Shown here piece after piece: positions 1-6,392 of a stretch of 6,505 nt of DNA (its first letter is position 1; the number at the start of each line of letters is the position of its first letter). The position numbers were made by a program, and so were the translations under genes. The notes below the pieces were generated by a model. The model had not been told where the DNA came from and searched no databases. It was given only the letters and a program-made list of their open reading frames with translations. Source of the stretch: Verrucomicrobiota bacterium. GTDB taxonomy: Bacteria > Verrucomicrobiota > Verrucomicrobiia > Chthoniobacterales > JAFAMB01. Location of the stretch: assembly GCA_019242435.1 (NCBI GenBank), contig JAFAVN010000288.1, forward strand, positions 1 to 6,505. Direction: 5' to 3'.

Positions 1-126
1 CCAGCTAACCACTCGCGGCGTAACTCGTTGACCCTAATGGTCTATATTGTGCGATCGGTAACGCCAATCTGCCCGCATTTCGTCGTAAATGGGCATTCCG
101 CAGACCGATCCTTGCAAATTTGTCTC

Positions 127-190
127 GAAAAAATTCGTTACTGCACCTAAAATACGCGCCGAATATTTTTTTGGAGGTGCGAAATTTTTC
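127..190. repeat. Long imperfect inverted repeat upstream of the ABC transporter
   Basis: Two nested arm pairs face each other. The outer arms are 127-136 and 181-190 (GAAAAAATTC against GAAATTTTTC, one mismatch). The inner arms are a perfect 6-bp pair, GCACCT (143-148) and AGGTGC (175-180), continued after a GG bulge by AAAATA (149-154) against TATTTT (164-169). As RNA this would fold into one interrupted hairpin of about 64 nt with a T-rich right arm. It ends 70 nt before the ATG of the ABC transporter. It could be a terminator of a gene lying left of the window, a leader structure, or a small mobile palindromic element. The sequence alone does not decide which. Confidence 0.45.
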
Positions 191-245
191 CGCTCGAGTT
201 CGAATTGAATGACTCAGTCTAGCCGAGCTTCCAGTTGTACATGAT

Positions 246-251
246 AAGGAG
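246..251 (+). promoter_or_regulatory. Shine-Dalgarno site of the ABC transporter gene
   Basis: AAGGAG lies 9 nt before the ATG at 261. It is the only strong ribosome binding site in this window and it fixes the start of the ABC transporter. The other four genes have weak or no such sites. Confidence 0.75.
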
Positions 252-260
252 TAGCTGTTA

Positions 261-2039
261 ATGGCAAGGGCTAAGCGAGGCCCGGTACGTGAAGCGTGGC
301 GCATCGCCAAAGCGTATTGGACGTCGGAAGAAAAATGGTCGGCGTGGGCTCTATTGGGTGCGATCGTGGGCGTTAATCTGGGCAACGTTTATGTGGGAAT
401 CCGCATAAACGAGTGGAATCGCGCTTTCTACAATGCCCTCCAAATGTTCGACAGTAGCGAGCTTTTTCGGCAACTGGGTTATTTCTGCCTGATCGCATCC
501 CTGGGGATGACCTGCACGGTTTACGCGCTGTACCTCAATCAGATGTTGCAAATTCGTTGGCGCCGCTGGCTGACCGAACGATACTTGAACCTTTGGCTCA
601 CGAATCGCGCATACTACAAGCTGCAACTGCGGAACACGATCGATAACCCGGATCAACGCATCGCCGAAGATGTTCAGCAGTTTACTACCTTCGTTTGTAC
701 CTTGGGTGTTGGATTGTTTACTGCTGCGGTTGGTCTCGCTTCTTTTTTGGTTATTTTGTGGGGATTATCCGGCCCGGCAGCCATTCCGCTCGGAAAATTC
801 GGCACCGTTTACATTCCAGGATACCTGGTCTGGGCTGCTTTGCTTTATGCTGGTGTCGCTACCTGGCTCACCACCAAAATCGGAAAGCCCTTGGTACCTC
901 TCAACTTCGCCAAGCAACGTTTTGAAGGGGACTTCCGGTTCAGCCTGGTCCGGGTTCGCGAAAACTCGGAAAGCGTCGCTTCCTATGGAGGTGAAGAAGT
1001 CGAGCTCGGTGTCTTCAGAGAGCGTTTCAAAAATATCTTCGGAAATTTTCGTAAGATAATGAAGCGCCAGATGCGTTTGGGCTGGCTGACTTCTGGCTAT
1101 GCCCAAATCGCCGTGGTTTTTCCGGTCATGGTCGTTTCGCCGCGATACTTTGCGAAACAGATTCCTTTGGGCGGCTTGATGCAGGTTGCTAATGCCTTCT
1201 GTTTCGTGCACGATCGCCTCTCGTTCATCATCAGCGCTTACGCGGATATTGTTTCCTGGTACGCGGTCACCGAGCGTTTGAGCAGTTTCGAAGCGCAATT
1301 GGCGCAAGTTCATACTCAATCTCCGGAGGGGCAGAAAGTTCAAATTCGACATGAAGGTGCGAGCCTCACAGTGGCGGATCTTGAGGTCCGTTTGCCCGAC
1401 GGAACCGTGTTATTGGAAGGAGTCAATTTCGCGCCGGCACGCAGTTCAGCCGTTTTGATTACCGGTCCAACCGGCACTGGTAAAAGCACACTGCTCCGCA
1501 CGATTGCCGGGATCTGGCCCTTTGCCCGCGGCAATGTCCGGATCGGTGAGGGGAGAACACTGCTGGTACCTCAAAGGCCTTACCTGCCTTTGGGTACGCT
1601 GGCCAGTGCCTTACTTTATCCCTGCAGCCAGGATCGCCAGTTTTCTATCGACCAGGTCAGCCTCGCGCTCGATCAGGTCGGGTTGCCCTCGCTGGTTTCG
1701 CAGCTGGATGTGGCGGATAACTGGAGCCAACGCTTATCCCTAGGAGAACAGCAGCGATTGGCTTTTGCCCGGGTGCTTTTGATGCGACCTAATCTCCTTT
1801 TTCTGGATGAAGCGACTGCCGCCCTGGACGAGGCAGGTGAGGCTCGCCTTTATGGTCTTCTTCGCTCTGACGACTGGCGTCCTACCGTTCTGAGTGTCGG
1901 CCATCGAAGCACGCTGCTCAGTTACCACGACGATATCGTGGACCTCACGCCGTTTATCCCCTTCCGGGAACCGATCATGCTCCCGCTGCCAGCCCAGGTC
2001 GAAGACCCTGCTGTCGCCATCAGCTCAGGCTACGCGTAA
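261..2039 (+). CDS. ABC transporter, fused permease and ATPase (YddA/SbmA-BacA/ABCD type)
   Basis: A 592-residue inner-membrane half-transporter that would work as a homodimer. Residues 1-350 are the membrane domain, with hydrophobic segments near 28-47, 72-92, 143-170 and 185-205. They include the RWRRWLT stretch (99-105) and the NPDQRIAED motif (129-137) typical of the YddA, SbmA/BacA-like and peroxisomal ABCD families. Residues ~370-570 are the nucleotide-binding domain: Walker A GPTGTGKST (402-410), Q-loop Q438, signature LSLGE (492-496), Walker B LLFLDE (512-517) with catalytic E517, and the switch H548. All catalytic residues are present, and LSLGE in place of LSGGQ is normal for this family. 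Length also fits the family. Known relatives take up peptides, antimicrobial peptides or cobalamin (SbmA, BacA, Rv1819c) or handle acyl-CoA (ABCD), so the substrate cannot be read from sequence. The start is supported by AAGGAG 9 nt upstream. No partner gene is adjacent. Confidence 0.94.
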   Translation: MARAKRGPVREAWRIAKAYWTSEEKWSAWALLGAIVGVNLGNVYVGIRINEWNRAFYNALQMFDSSELFRQLGYFCLIASLGMTCTVYALYLNQMLQIRWRRWLTERYLNLWLTNRAYYKLQLRNTIDNPDQRIAEDVQQFTTFVCTLGVGLFTAAVGLASFLVILWGLSGPAAIPLGKFGTVYIPGYLVWAALLYAGVATWLTTKIGKPLVPLNFAKQRFEGDFRFSLVRVRENSESVASYGGEEVELGVFRERFKNIFGNFRKIMKRQMRLGWLTSGYAQIAVVFPVMVVSPRYFAKQIPLGGLMQVANAFCFVHDRLSFIISAYADIVSWYAVTERLSSFEAQLAQVHTQSPEGQKVQIRHEGASLTVADLEVRLPDGTVLLEGVNFAPARSSAVLITGPTGTGKSTLLRTIAGIWPFARGNVRIGEGRTLLVPQRPYLPLGTLASALLYPCSQDRQFSIDQVSLALDQVGLPSLVSQLDVADNWSQRLSLGEQQRLAFARVLLMRPNLLFLDEATAALDEAGEARLYGLLRSDDWRPTVLSVGHRSTLLSYHDDIVDLTPFIPFREPIMLPLPAQVEDPAVAISSGYA

Positions 2040-2055
2040 CCGCGAGGAAACGCGG
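2040..2055 (+). terminator. Small hairpin directly after the ABC transporter stop
   Basis: CCGCG (2040-2044) and CGCGG (2051-2055) pair around a 6-nt loop directly after the TAA. There is no T-run behind it, so it is at best a weak or factor-dependent terminator. Confidence 0.25.
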
Positions 2056-2064
2056 GAACTGGGA

Positions 2065-2111
2065 CCAAATGAACATCGAATTTCGAATCTAGAACTTCGA
2101 ATACCATTTGG
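2065..2111. repeat. TCGAA-rich palindromic intergenic repeat
   Basis: Outer arms CCAAATG (2065-2071) and CATTTGG (2105-2111) pair perfectly. Between them the word TCGAA occurs three times (2076-2080, 2083-2087, 2097-2101), and the self-complementary TTCGAA appears at 2082-2087 and 2096-2101, separated by 8 nt. Shortly downstream, CCAGCG is directly repeated (2170-2175 and 2178-2183). This looks like interspersed intergenic repeat DNA rather than coding sequence. From memory, TCGAA-rich strings of this style are frequent between genes of soil Verrucomicrobia, but I could not check that here. The rest of the spacer up to 2305 shows no gene and no convincing promoter. Confidence 0.5.
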
Positions 2112-2305
2112 GAAGGTCACCTGGAGCGGACCAGAGTCGTTATAAGGGAGGGAGGAACCATCCAATCTTCCAGCGCTCCAGCGTTCACTTCTGATATCCC
2201 GTAATCTGCTGACATACGGTTGTCATTGCCTGGTGTTACCTAAGCCCTGTTTGATCAGTCCGAATGTCCGGGCTGCTCTCACCGACTCCGAAAACGAACC
2301 AACTC

Positions 2306-3274
2306 ATGAATACGAATGTCGCCATTATCGGCTCAACCGGACGGAGCGCTTCTGCTTGGACCGATGCCTTTGTTGCTGCGGGGTATGCGGTTCGCAGCCT
2401 GGTCCGGCATCCGAGGCTGCTGCCCAATCGCCCTGGCATAAGATACAGGCGTCTCGATTTAGACGATCCTTCGACCTATCAACCTGCTTTGGAAGACATC
2501 GATACGCTGGCGCTCGTTACGCCGGCTGATCCTCGACAACCAGAATGGGAAATCGGTCTGATCAATGCGGCTCGAAACACCAGTGTCCGACGGATCATAA
2601 AGCTGTCGGTCATCGGAGCAGATTTTATCTTTCCGCTCTCGCCCTTTGCCCGATGGCATGCCGAAATTGAGGACGCGCTGCGTACGTCAAGGATCACCCA
2701 TGTGATCCTGCGGCCGAACTTCTTCATGCAGAACCTGCTCATGCAAAAGGACGTTATCGAGTCTGGCATCTACATGGAACCCATAGGAACCGCGTCGATC
2801 AGTTTTGTCGATGTGCGCGATATCGCTGACATTGCGGTGATAGCAGCCTCAGGCGCACTCGATGATCAGGCTCTCACGCTCACGGGACCCGAGAAATTGA
2901 GCGGCGACGAGGTTGCCGCCTTCCTCAGTAAAGCGACCGGCACCGCTATCCACTTTGTCTCACCCGATATCAGCGAGTTCCGAGCCACCCTGCTCAGCCG
3001 GGGAATGCCTGAATGGCACGTGGCGGCGCTAGCTGAGTTGTACAGCCTCGTCCAGAACCGCCATGGCGCCTATCTCGGTTCAACTACATCGAGCATTGAA
3101 GAGGTAACCGGCCAATCGCCTCGCACGCTCGAAGAGTTCGTGAACAGCGCATTCCGCCTCCGCCGATCGGGCAGGGGTAGCTTTGATTGGCAAGTGGCAC
3201 GGCGCTTCTTTCACCAATTCCTAGGAGACCGTCTCGATCGGGACGCCCGATGGCCGGTTGGTTTTAAGTTGTGA
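2306..3274 (+). CDS. NmrA-like NAD(P)-binding protein (atypical short-chain dehydrogenase)
   Basis: A 322-residue cytoplasmic Rossmann-fold protein. The N-terminus runs straight into the first beta strand and nucleotide loop, NVAIIGSTGRSA (4-15). The middle contains a KLSVIGAD strand, then an ARWHAEIEDAL helix in place of the usual YxxxK pair, and ITHVILRPNFFMQN. FVDVRDIADIAV and a C-terminal substrate-domain region ending near EEFVNSAF (276-283) follow. These are hallmarks of the NmrA/HSCARG and SDR_a5-type families, whose members are redox sensors or isoflavone-type and quinone reductases. A specific reaction cannot be assigned. I chose ATG 2306 because it places the Rossmann strand at the very N-terminus. 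An ATG at 2264 would add 14 unlike residues, and neither start has a Shine-Dalgarno sequence. Two oddities: the third glycine of GxxGxxG is replaced (S14-A15-S16), and residues ~286-322 form an arginine-rich tail overlapping palindromic repeat DNA. It stands alone, convergent with the antiporter gene. Confidence 0.87.
   Translation: MNTNVAIIGSTGRSASAWTDAFVAAGYAVRSLVRHPRLLPNRPGIRYRRLDLDDPSTYQPALEDIDTLALVTPADPRQPEWEIGLINAARNTSVRRIIKLSVIGADFIFPLSPFARWHAEIEDALRTSRITHVILRPNFFMQNLLMQKDVIESGIYMEPIGTASISFVDVRDIADIAVIAASGALDDQALTLTGPEKLSGDEVAAFLSKATGTAIHFVSPDISEFRATLLSRGMPEWHVAALAELYSLVQNRHGAYLGSTTSSIEEVTGQSPRTLEEFVNSAFRLRRSGRGSFDWQVARRFFHQFLGDRLDRDARWPVGFKL
3225..3251. repeat. Palindromes inside the 3' end of the NmrA-like gene
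   Basis: Two perfect palindromes lie back to back in the last 17 codons: GAGAC-C-GTCTC (3225-3235) and ATCGGG-ACG-CCCGAT (3237-3251). They encode the GDRLDRDAR part of the tail. Their density and their position next to the hairpin at 3309-3328 suggest that the coding end of the gene is repeat-derived. Confidence 0.5.
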
Positions 3275-3302
3275 TTCGAAAAATTTGGTGCGCGTTTGGA
3301 GT

Positions 3303-3328
3303 GCTGGAGGATCGCGTCCCCGCGATCC
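3303..3328. repeat. CTGGAGG hairpin repeat, copy 1
   Basis: GCTGGAGG (3303-3310) runs into a perfect 8-bp stem with a 4-nt loop: GGATCGCG (3309-3316), TCCC, CGCGATCC (3321-3328). The same layout, with different but still paired stem bases, occurs at 6393-6420. The hairpin sits between two converging genes and has only TT behind it. It could slow transcription from the left, but it looks more like an interspersed palindromic repeat than a classical terminator. A weaker GGGGA/TCTCC pairing follows around 3347-3362. Confidence 0.6.
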
Positions 3329-3428
3329 TTGCGGAGTTCGGAAATCGGGGGACCGGATCTCCCTAAACAACGCGCAAGGAGGCGTCCTCTCCCAGCGTCC
3401 GGGGCCTGATCCACAAGACCGGTCGTTT

Positions 3429-3447
3429 ACGCCGGCCTTGACGGCGT
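3429..3447 (-). terminator. Hairpin downstream of the antiporter gene
   Basis: ACGCCG (3429-3434) and CGGCGT (3442-3447) pair around a 7-nt loop, starting 13 nt beyond the antiporter stop codon at 3461-3463. On the minus strand no T-run follows. The position favours a transcription-end function, but the form is not classical. Confidence 0.35.
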
Positions 3448-3460
3448 TCGGCATTCTCCG

Positions 3461-4729
3461 TCAGAGCTTGGCTGCGTACGCATCTTTGGTGGCGGCTGCT
3501 CTGGTTTTCGTCCGATATACGAGTTCAAACAGCGGCGACGCCATCAGCGTGGTGACGATGGCCATCAGCACCATGATCGAAAATAGGGCCGGCTGAATGA
3601 GCCCCTTCTGCAGTCCAATATTCAGGATAATCAGCTCCATCAATCCGCGGGCGTTCATGAGCGTGCCTACCGCCAGGGCGGTGCGATTACTTTCGCCGTT
3701 CAGACGAGCTGCTAACCAGCAGGCCGCGCCTTTAGCGGCTACCGCTGACAACAACATCACAACACTGATCAATAACAATTCCAGACTGTTTACCGTATCC
3801 AGGCGGGTATTCAGACCCGAGAAGGTAAAAAACATCGGGAGCAGAAAAACAACCGCGATTGGCTCAAGTTGCTTCCGCAACTCCTTGGTGAAAAAGCCGC
3901 GCGGCATTGCTATCCCCAGAATGAAACCGCCGAAAACGGAGTGAATGCCGATCGCATCGGTAATCCAGGACCCTAACATTAACAGGGAGAGAGTGGTTGC
4001 TAGCAGGGTTGGAGTAATTTTGCCGTTGGCTTGTGCGATGGTATCGAACTTTGTAAAAAGCTTCCGACCGACGGTTAAGGTGAATAGTCCATAAATCAGG
4101 CCGCCGCCGATGGCTTGAATGGCCGTGGTCGCGCTACCGCCAAAACTGGCCAGCACAATTGCGAGAACGCACCACGCAATCACATCATCAATGGCGCCCG
4201 CGGCTAACGCCAAGGTCCCGAGAGGTGTGCCGGTTATGCCCCGTTCGTAAATGATACGGGCTAACATCGGAAACGCCGTGATTGACATCGCCGCTCCCAG
4301 GAACAGCATCGCTTCGGGTTGAGTCGCCTGGTCCGAAAAAAGCCCTGGTACTTTCCAGAGCCAAATCGCCAGACTGCCTCCGAGTATAAACGGCGCCGCC
4401 ATGCCAGCCACAGACACCGAAATCGCACTGCGCGCTTTGGATCGGAAGAGATCGGTTCTAAATTCGGCTCCCACCAGAAACATGTAGAGGCCTACTCCCA
4501 GCTGGGCTAACACATATAAGAGCTTTAACGAATCCTTGGGGAATATCGCCTGTTGCAACCCGGGGCAAAGCAGCCCGAAAACCGATGGCCCGATGATGAC
4601 TCCCGCTATCATTTCACCCACTACTTGCGGCTGTCCAAGGCGGCGGCCCAGGAACCCCACACTTCGGCAGACTGCTAGAATGAAGAATACCTGGAAGAAG
4701 AACAGCGCAGATAGCTGGTTGGGACTCAT
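3461..4729 (-). CDS. Cation/proton antiporter, CPA2 family (Na+/H+ exchanger domain)
   Basis: A 422-residue inner-membrane protein made almost wholly of hydrophobic segments, about 12-13, matching a single Na+/H+ exchanger domain. Family marks in order: GQPQVVGEMIAGVIIGPS (32-49); GVGLYMFLVGAEF (78-90); the paired aspartates D181-D182 in AIDDVIAW, the expected ion-binding pair of CPA2 proteins; IGIHSVFGGFILGIAMPRG (260-278); the LPMFFTFSGL helix (297-306); and NARGLMELI (359-367). The C-terminus stops just after the last helix, so there is no TrkA/RCK or USP-type regulatory domain as in KefB/KefC. It would exchange Na+ or K+ for H+ across the inner membrane; which cation is unknown. The resemblance is closest to bacterial relatives of plant CHX exchangers. 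The ATG at 4729 lacks a clear Shine-Dalgarno sequence. It lies 154 bp downstream of the Rieske gene on the same strand, so co-transcription is possible but not shown. Confidence 0.93.
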   Translation of the reverse strand: MSPNQLSALFFFQVFFILAVCRSVGFLGRRLGQPQVVGEMIAGVIIGPSVFGLLCPGLQQAIFPKDSLKLLYVLAQLGVGLYMFLVGAEFRTDLFRSKARSAISVSVAGMAAPFILGGSLAIWLWKVPGLFSDQATQPEAMLFLGAAMSITAFPMLARIIYERGITGTPLGTLALAAGAIDDVIAWCVLAIVLASFGGSATTAIQAIGGGLIYGLFTLTVGRKLFTKFDTIAQANGKITPTLLATTLSLLMLGSWITDAIGIHSVFGGFILGIAMPRGFFTKELRKQLEPIAVVFLLPMFFTFSGLNTRLDTVNSLELLLISVVMLLSAVAAKGAACWLAARLNGESNRTALAVGTLMNARGLMELIILNIGLQKGLIQPALFSIMVLMAIVTTLMASPLFELVYRTKTRAAATKDAYAAKL

Positions 4730-4883
4730 CGCCGGTCACTGGCCTAACTACCTTCTCGGTTGGTCAGGGTCAACGGAAAGAGATTAGCCTCGGAAATGGC
4801 TAGGTCGAGAGGCGGGAAAGGGGTTCGCGTCTAGTCGCTCAAATATTTGGGAGGCTTGGCAGCTGGTCACTGAGTGCAATGCC

Positions 4884-5300
4884 TTAACCGGCAGATACAT
4901 TAATGATTAGATGTCCGTTCTTGGTTGCGCTTATCGGAAGAACGGGCAGGTCGCGTTTAGCCGGTCCTTCTGTCACTTTGCCTTCCTCGCTAAATTTTGA
5001 GCCGTGGCATTTACAGGCAAACGTATGATCGATTTGCGGCGTCAGCTTGCATATGCGGTGGGTGCAATAAGCTGAAAGTGCAACTAGCTTTCCATTCTTG
5101 CGGACTAAAAAAAAGCCGTGATCGCGGAACTTGTCGTAAATCCCGTCGGATGTGTAAAGGCTGGATGGTCCGGCATCGATCAAGTGATCTCCCGATGACG
5201 ATCCTTCTGAATCTTCAACCAGGGCCAGTCCGGCAGTCAGGAGAGCTAAGAAACGCCTTCTGCCGATCCTGGTTAGCTTTTTCTCAGGTTCGCCATTCAT
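4884..5300 (-). CDS. Tat-exported Rieske [2Fe-2S] protein
   Basis: A 138-residue small Rieske protein. The N-terminus carries a twin-arginine motif, GRRRFL (13-18), before a short hydrophobic run (LALLTAGLALV, 18-28), so export of the folded protein through Tat is expected. No clear AxA cleavage site follows, so it may stay anchored. The cluster-binding motif is complete: C79-T-H81 and C96-K-C-H99, with C84 and C98 placed to form the disulfide of bc1-type Rieske domains. A GPAKRDLP loop (112-119) follows, as in known family members. The spacing from H81 to C96 is 14 residues, at the short end. It would carry single electrons in the periplasm, but no cytochrome b or c or oxygenase gene is visible in the window. 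I chose ATG 5300, 5 nt after the stop of the upstream gene. A TTG at 5309 would overlap that stop and add three residues. It is translationally close-coupled to the beta-barrel gene. Confidence 0.9.
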   Translation of the reverse strand: MNGEPEKKLTRIGRRRFLALLTAGLALVEDSEGSSSGDHLIDAGPSSLYTSDGIYDKFRDHGFFLVRKNGKLVALSAYCTHRICKLTPQIDHTFACKCHGSKFSEEGKVTEGPAKRDLPVLPISATKNGHLIINVSAG

Positions 5301-5305
5301 CGATC

Positions 5306-6214
5306 TCAATATTCAAATACTAGACTGGTGATGATACCCCAGTGCAGGTCTTGCCTAGCGCCCCTGTCGATTGGGAAAACATATCCGATACCCAGGCGCG
5401 GCTGAATGCTGCCAATCGTTTTCAGATTAGCGCGGATCGCTAGGTTGCCTTTGATCGAGGTGGCGCCGTTCTGGCCGCTATCGAGACCGGTTTCTCCCAG
5501 CAGTTCAAAAACCGGAATCAGCTGTAAGACATGGGGGATCGGGAGCTCTTCATGCTGAATCGTGTAACCGAAGACAAAGCCGTATTCGAAGGTCTGCAGT
5601 CCGCCATCTGGTCCCGGGCCCGTTAGCGTCGAGTAACCAAGAATTGACTGCACCGTGAAATGCTCGCCTAGCCGGAGGTCGTTGAACACTTTGGGAACGA
5701 ACTCTGCGTTCTTACTGAGCGTGGAACCAGTCGGAATTCCGGCCTCGAAAGCCACTCCAAAAGTGGAATCCAGGAATCCGTTGCTGGAGACATATTGAAA
5801 CACTGGAACGCGGGCCCCCAAATCAATGTTATCGAAACCTTCCTGTCTTTGCCCGTTGGCTATGTCCCACTGGTAGGGAATTTCGATTTCCAACGTAAGT
5901 ACTCCAAACGCCTTTTCGATTTCGCCGGTGACGACGTCGGAGTGTTGGCTGCCGATTTTGGAATGCAACCAGTCGAGCCGGGCTTCGTTAGTCTCAAGAT
6001 CAGAGTCATCGACGATGAACGGTTCTGGAAAGACTCCTTGGCCATATCCACTTCGACTATCGAGCAGCCCGAAGAGACCATAACGGGTGCTGGTCTGCTC
6101 CGCGGCGGATTCGTTGCTCGTGGGACCCGCAAGCGCCTGGCTCGGCTGGGAGACGGTCGCGCAAAGCGACAGAATGAGTGCGGCTTGGAAGAGCGGAAAA
6201 GGGGAGGCGAGCAT
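5306..6214 (-). CDS. Putative outer-membrane beta-barrel protein (MetA-pathway/transporter-like)
   Basis: A 302-residue exported protein. Residues 1-29 look like a Sec signal peptide: a hydrophobic core ALILSLCATV and an ALA cleavage site before G30, though the n-region has no Lys or Arg. The mature part has no transmembrane helix. It is rich in alternating strands such as GVLTLEIEIPYQW, NIDLGARVPVFQY, FGVAFEAGIPTG, FTVQSILGYST, FEYGFVFGYTI, PRLGIGYVFPID and a final WGIITSLVFEY ending in an aromatic residue, as in the C-terminal beta signal. This pattern fits the phenol-degradation MetA-like/putative transporter family of outer-membrane barrels. That is recognised by style rather than by a unique motif, and no substrate can be named. 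The start is secure on the 5' side, because an in-frame TAG lies at 6218-6220. It is the first gene of an operon with the Rieske protein. Confidence 0.72.
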   Translation of the reverse strand: MLASPFPLFQAALILSLCATVSQPSQALAGPTSNESAAEQTSTRYGLFGLLDSRSGYGQGVFPEPFIVDDSDLETNEARLDWLHSKIGSQHSDVVTGEIEKAFGVLTLEIEIPYQWDIANGQRQEGFDNIDLGARVPVFQYVSSNGFLDSTFGVAFEAGIPTGSTLSKNAEFVPKVFNDLRLGEHFTVQSILGYSTLTGPGPDGGLQTFEYGFVFGYTIQHEELPIPHVLQLIPVFELLGETGLDSGQNGATSIKGNLAIRANLKTIGSIQPRLGIGYVFPIDRGARQDLHWGIITSLVFEY

Positions 6215-6221
6215 CTGCTAA

Positions 6222-6250
6222 ATGATATTGATTCTCAGTAGCAATAGCAA
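6222..6250 (-). promoter_or_regulatory. Candidate sigma70-type promoter of the beta-barrel/Rieske operon
   Basis: Read on the minus strand, TTGCTA (6250-6245) and TATCAT (6227-6222) are separated by exactly 17 nt. They match TTGACA at 4 of 6 positions and TATAAT at 5 of 6. The -10 element ends 7 nt before the ATG, so transcription would begin at or one base from the start codon. The spacer between -10 and ATG has no Shine-Dalgarno sequence, which agrees with a leaderless mRNA. Confidence 0.45.
6223..6237 (-). promoter_or_regulatory. Fur-box-like operator over the -10 element
   Basis: TGAGAATCAATATCA on the minus strand (TGATATTGATTCTCA on plus) matches the 7-1-7 Fur consensus TGATAATNATTATCA at 12 of 14 defined positions. 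The two halves are complementary at 5 of 7 positions. It overlaps five of the six -10 bases, where a repressor would block polymerase. The match is seen directly. That Fur binds it is inference, as no fur gene is in the window. Confidence 0.4.
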
Positions 6251-6392
6251 GCAGTGGCTTCTCGCTTACGAAACTTGATTTCTGCGAGATTCCTTACTCG
6301 ACGGAGTTCGGCCAGAAAAGGGGTCACGCGTTTGGCGCACTTTGTCCTGCCCAAAAGACGAGGAAGCGCCCTGAACGCCGTCATGACCGGTA

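Noticed and set aside
5..385. 126-residue minus-strand frame across the leader and start of the ABC gene
   Set aside because: No motif; it reads through the 127-190 hairpin and the ABC start, so a chance frame is the better explanation.
765..1352. 195-residue open frame on the minus strand inside the ABC transporter gene
   Set aside because: It lies wholly opposite a gene with complete family motifs, has no recognisable domain and no ribosome binding site, and its composition is that of an antisense shadow.
2209..2262. Promoter for the NmrA-like gene (CTGACA or TTGTCA as -35)
   Set aside because: No acceptable -10 hexamer sits at 16-18 nt from either candidate.
3258..3596. 112-residue plus-strand frame in the convergent spacer
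   Set aside because: It spans the repeat hairpins and runs antisense into the antiporter. The protein has no recognisable feature.
4785..4802. TAGCC/GGCTA hairpin between the Rieske and antiporter genes
   Set aside because: Only 5 bp with an 8-nt loop and no T-run, so too weak to call a terminator or regulatory element.
5301..5309. TTG start for the Rieske protein at 5309
   Set aside because: It would overlap the upstream stop and add three residues. The ATG at 5300 leaves a natural 5-nt gap, so it is preferred, though TTG cannot be excluded.
6155..6172. Possible lipobox (LSLC, residues 15-18) in the beta-barrel signal peptide
   Set aside because: The residue before Cys is Leu, not Gly, Ala or Ser, and a standard ALA cleavage site follows at residue 29.
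5795..6241. 148-residue plus-strand frame opposite the beta-barrel gene
   Set aside because: It is antisense to a gene with signal peptide and strand pattern, and shows no domain of its own.
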